Positions 3,642 through 5,433 of a stretch of DNA of 5,433 bases are shown one piece after another; within the stretch, counting starts at the first letter, position 1, and each line of letters opens with the position of its first letter. Both the position numbers and the translations under genes were made by a program. Location of the stretch: NCBI GenBank assembly GCA_913773825.1, contig CAJYHH010000450.1:1-5433 (forward strand). Direction: 5' to 3'. This DNA is from Candidatus Sericytochromatia bacterium. Lineage in GTDB: Bacteria > Cyanobacteriota > Sericytochromatia > UBA7694. The notes under the pieces were generated by a model. It had not been told where the DNA came from. It searched no databases and saw only the letters and a program-made list of their open reading frames with translations.

Positions 3642-5433
3642 ATGCTTGACCAGCTGGTGAAAACCTTTGAACGACTGCTCCTGTTTTACGGGATCTGGGT
3701 TGCGCTGTTTATGGCTCTGATGGTCGTGATTCCGGTCAGCTTTCTGATTCTCCGTCAACGCCGAGTTGAGCGTTTAAGTAACGATCAACTCAGCGAGCAT
3801 TATCAGGCTCTGGCGGGATTACAGCAGCAGCTCAACGGGATTGAAACGGTGCTCACCCAGTATCGTCAACGTGCTGCTGGCTTTACTGAAGAAACCCGAG
3901 CAGCCTCTGCTGATCTGCTCAAGCTCGAAGAAGACTGCCTGGCGCGTGTTTTGCGGCTCAAATCTGAGATTCGTGAAACTGAAGCGCGCCTGCCTCAGCT
4001 TGGTGACCAGTTACTTGGCAATATTGAAGATGCTGAGACTGAAGTTACGGCCGTTAAAAAAGATTTTGAACAGATTGAAGTTTGGCATAAACGTCTAAAT
4101 CAGACCGTTGCCGATAGCCGAACCCAGCTGCACCAGCTTCAAGCTGAACTAGATACTCTTACAGAGCCTGCCCCTGATCTGCGTAGCCGCCTGCAGGCAT
4201 TACAAGCTGAGGCTAACCCAAGTGATCCAGTTGCTTATCAACAGTCGCTTCAGCAGTTACAACAGGATATTCAGGCTCGCCGCTCTTTACCTCCTCTGCC
4301 GGCAATGACGGGCGAACTCCCTGCTGTTCAGATGCCAGAAACTCAATCAGATTCTAGTGTTGAGGCTATTTTAAAGCCTGAGCCTGAAACTTTTGAGTCC
4401 CCTGCCTCAGTGCACACTCAGCCTGTTGAAGAAACAATTTTAGAATCTAAATCTGAGACAGAGCCTGTTCCTGCCTCAGTTGTTGCCGAAACTTTTTTGG
4501 GTCAGCGTGAGAACGATGCGCTTGAAGCCGCTCTTTCGGAGCTCCTTCCAGAGCAAGCTGAGGAAGAACCCAGTTCTGAACAGCTTTCTGAAGCCTTTGA
4601 TTCAGTTGAAGTTAAAGCCACAACTGAAAAAACGGATGAAACTTTATCAGATGATCTGGTGACCGAAACTTTCTTAGGTCAGCGTGGAGAAGAACAGCGT
4701 TCTGATTCTTCATCAACTGAGTTAAGTGAGGATGGTGCTTCTGATTTAACAGAGCAAGCCTCAGAAAACCCTGTATCTGAGAGTGTTGTTGAAACTCAGT
4801 TTGAGTCACAATCTGAGTCCACTGAAGAAGTCACTGAAGAAGTCACTGAAGAAGTCAACTCTGCCGAAAATCTTGAAATCAATACTGAATCAGATGAGCC
4901 AACATTAGAACTCCAGGATGACGAAGTGTCTGAGTCTATTGTTTCTGATTCTGATGTTTTAGAGCAAGACACAGAGTTAGATGAGTTTACAGACTTAGAG
5001 GAAGAAGATGCATTTGCGTCTAAACCTGAAAGCCCTCACTTTGTTGATGCAGGTGAGCGTTTAAGTGAGCTCGCACAAGAGCTAGTACAAGTTGAAGTTT
5101 ATTATCAGGATCTCGAATCGGGCTTTGTGCCTGAAGCCTGGAGCGAGTCCCTGCCTCTGCTTGAGCGTAGCCGCTATCTTGCGGATGAAGCGCATGAGCT
5201 GCTGATTTTGGCCCGTCGGCTTGAAGATGTGCCTCAGGCACCTGCCCATCGTGTGCAGCTTAATTTGCTGCGGCTGAATCAGAAATGTGAGGAAATTCAA
5301 AACAGCCGTGCCCAGTTGGCCCGTGATCTGGCTCAGCTGGGTAGTGAGAGCGAGCGTCTCAAGACACGACTGGTAAATGCTACTGGTCAACTTCAGGAGC
5401 TGCGTTCCCGTGTTGAACAGACCTGGCTGCAAG
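3642..5433 (+). CDS. Membrane-anchored coiled-coil protein with a long acidic linker (3' end outside window)
   Basis: The frame stays open for 597 codons from ATG 3642 to the window edge. Residues 12-37 form one hydrophobic segment (FYGIWVALFMALMVVIPVSF), followed by R38, R40, R41 and R44. The positive-inside rule therefore places the large C-terminal part in the cytoplasm. Residues about 43-205 are Gln/Glu/Leu-rich helices, probably coiled coil. Residues about 225-460 are a low-complexity, very acidic, Ser/Thr/Pro-containing, probably disordered linker with a duplicated ETFLGQR motif (283-289 and 342-348) and three TEEV units (394-405). From residue 464 (SPHFVDAGERLSELAQEL) a second helical, coiled-coil-prone region begins and continues past the edge. 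N-out anchor plus cytoplasmic coiled coil recalls the division regulator EzrA in layout, but I see no family-level similarity; function is unknown. The start is fixed by an in-frame TAA at 3630-3632. The ribosome site is weak: AAAGGA at 3619-3624 is 17 bases away. Confidence 0.85.
   Translation, partial: MLDQLVKTFERLLLFYGIWVALFMALMVVIPVSFLILRQRRVERLSNDQLSEHYQALAGLQQQLNGIETVLTQYRQRAAGFTEETRAASADLLKLEEDCLARVLRLKSEIRETEARLPQLGDQLLGNIEDAETEVTAVKKDFEQIEVWHKRLNQTVADSRTQLHQLQAELDTLTEPAPDLRSRLQALQAEANPSDPVAYQQSLQQLQQDIQARRSLPPLPAMTGELPAVQMPETQSDSSVEAILKPEPETFESPASVHTQPVEETILESKSETEPVPASVVAETFLGQRENDALEAALSELLPEQAEEEPSSEQLSEAFDSVEVKATTEKTDETLSDDLVTETFLGQRGEEQRSDSSSTELSEDGASDLTEQASENPVSESVVETQFESQSESTEEVTEEVTEEVNSAENLEINTESDEPTLELQDDEVSESIVSDSDVLEQDTELDEFTDLEEEDAFASKPESPHFVDAGERLSELAQELVQVEVYYQDLESGFVPEAWSESLPLLERSRYLADEAHELLILARRLEDVPQAPAHRVQLNLLRLNQKCEEIQNSRAQLARDLAQLGSESERLKTRLVNATGQLQELRSRVEQTWLQ
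4488..4685 (+). repeat. Duplicated ETFLGQR peptide motif in the acidic linker
   Basis: ETFLGQR is encoded at 4488-4508 (residues 283-289, preceded by VVA) and at 4665-4685 (residues 342-348, preceded by LVT), 59 residues apart. The two DNA copies differ at two synonymous positions (TTT-TTG against TTC-TTA), while the surrounding linker is not alike. An identical hydrophobic-containing heptapeptide in otherwise acidic low-complexity sequence suggests a short docking motif. Confidence 0.7.
4821..4856 (+). repeat. Perfect 12-bp tandem repeat, three copies (TEEV)3
   Basis: ACTGAAGAAGTC occurs three times in a row, in frame, giving residues 394-405 as (TEEV)3. Identical DNA copies suggest recent slippage, and unit gain or loss would keep the frame. 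Confidence 0.95.

Noticed and set aside
3841..4098. 85-codon and 60-codon (4480-4662) + strand frames inside the membrane protein gene
   Set aside because: They are shadows in another frame of the continuous 597-codon frame and show basic, non-native composition.
5082..5432. 116-codon reading frame on the - strand at the right edge, and a 73-codon one at 5020-5241
   Set aside because: Both are antisense to the long open frame starting at 3642, whose coiled-coil heptads and codon use are coherent across this region.
1..5433. tRNA, rRNA, CRISPR array, insertion sequence or phage attachment site
   Set aside because: I saw no cloverleaf, no regularly spaced direct repeats of CRISPR size, no transposase motif and no terminal inverted repeats.

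Overview
The window comes from a bacterial chromosome with compact gene order. Every gene I can support lies on the + strand. GC content is intermediate by eye, and Shine-Dalgarno sites are mostly AGGA/GAGG-like. I cannot name the organism. A lipobox lipoprotein, a GT28-type glycolipid glycosyltransferase, a HEAT-like protein and an arylsulfotransferase-type propeller would fit many environmental bacteria. An uncultured lineage near the non-photosynthetic Cyanobacteria relatives is only a weak guess.

Layout: (1) 3-221 is the C-terminal end of a beta-propeller protein with NGNTLI-type blades. (2) 222-335 is a regulatory stretch with a weak promoter, a 6+6 bp palindrome in its spacer and a 12-bp hairpin just before the ribosome binding site. 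(3) 336-1463 encodes a secreted lipoprotein with hexapeptide ILLP(S/A)G repeats, a carboxypeptidase-regulatory-like beta-sandwich and a Pro-rich tail with two Cys-Pro motifs. (4) 1464-1585 carries an extended -10 promoter and a 9-bp direct repeat. (5) 1586-2950 encodes a 454-residue protein whose first ~67 residues look like a histone fold and whose remainder is a complete MGDG-synthase/UgtP-like glycosyltransferase. (6) 2947-3474 overlaps it by ATGA and encodes a small HEAT-like helical repeat protein. (7) 3475-3641 is an intergenic region with inverted repeats and a second extended -10 promoter. (8) 3642-5433 encodes an open-ended protein with an N-terminal membrane anchor, a coiled coil, a long acidic linker and a C-terminal helical region; it runs off the window.

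How the genes may work together: the glycosyltransferase and the HEAT-like protein are almost certainly co-transcribed and translationally coupled, so the HEAT-like protein is a likely partner or scaffold. The glycosyltransferase should act at the cytoplasmic face of the membrane, adding sugar to diacylglycerol. The next gene encodes a membrane-anchored coiled-coil protein with its bulk predicted in the cytoplasm, so a shared envelope theme is plausible but unproven. The main discovery candidate is the histone fold on a lipid glycosyltransferase, with the R-x-T-x4-D signature of archaeal histones and a TAF6-like helix pattern.
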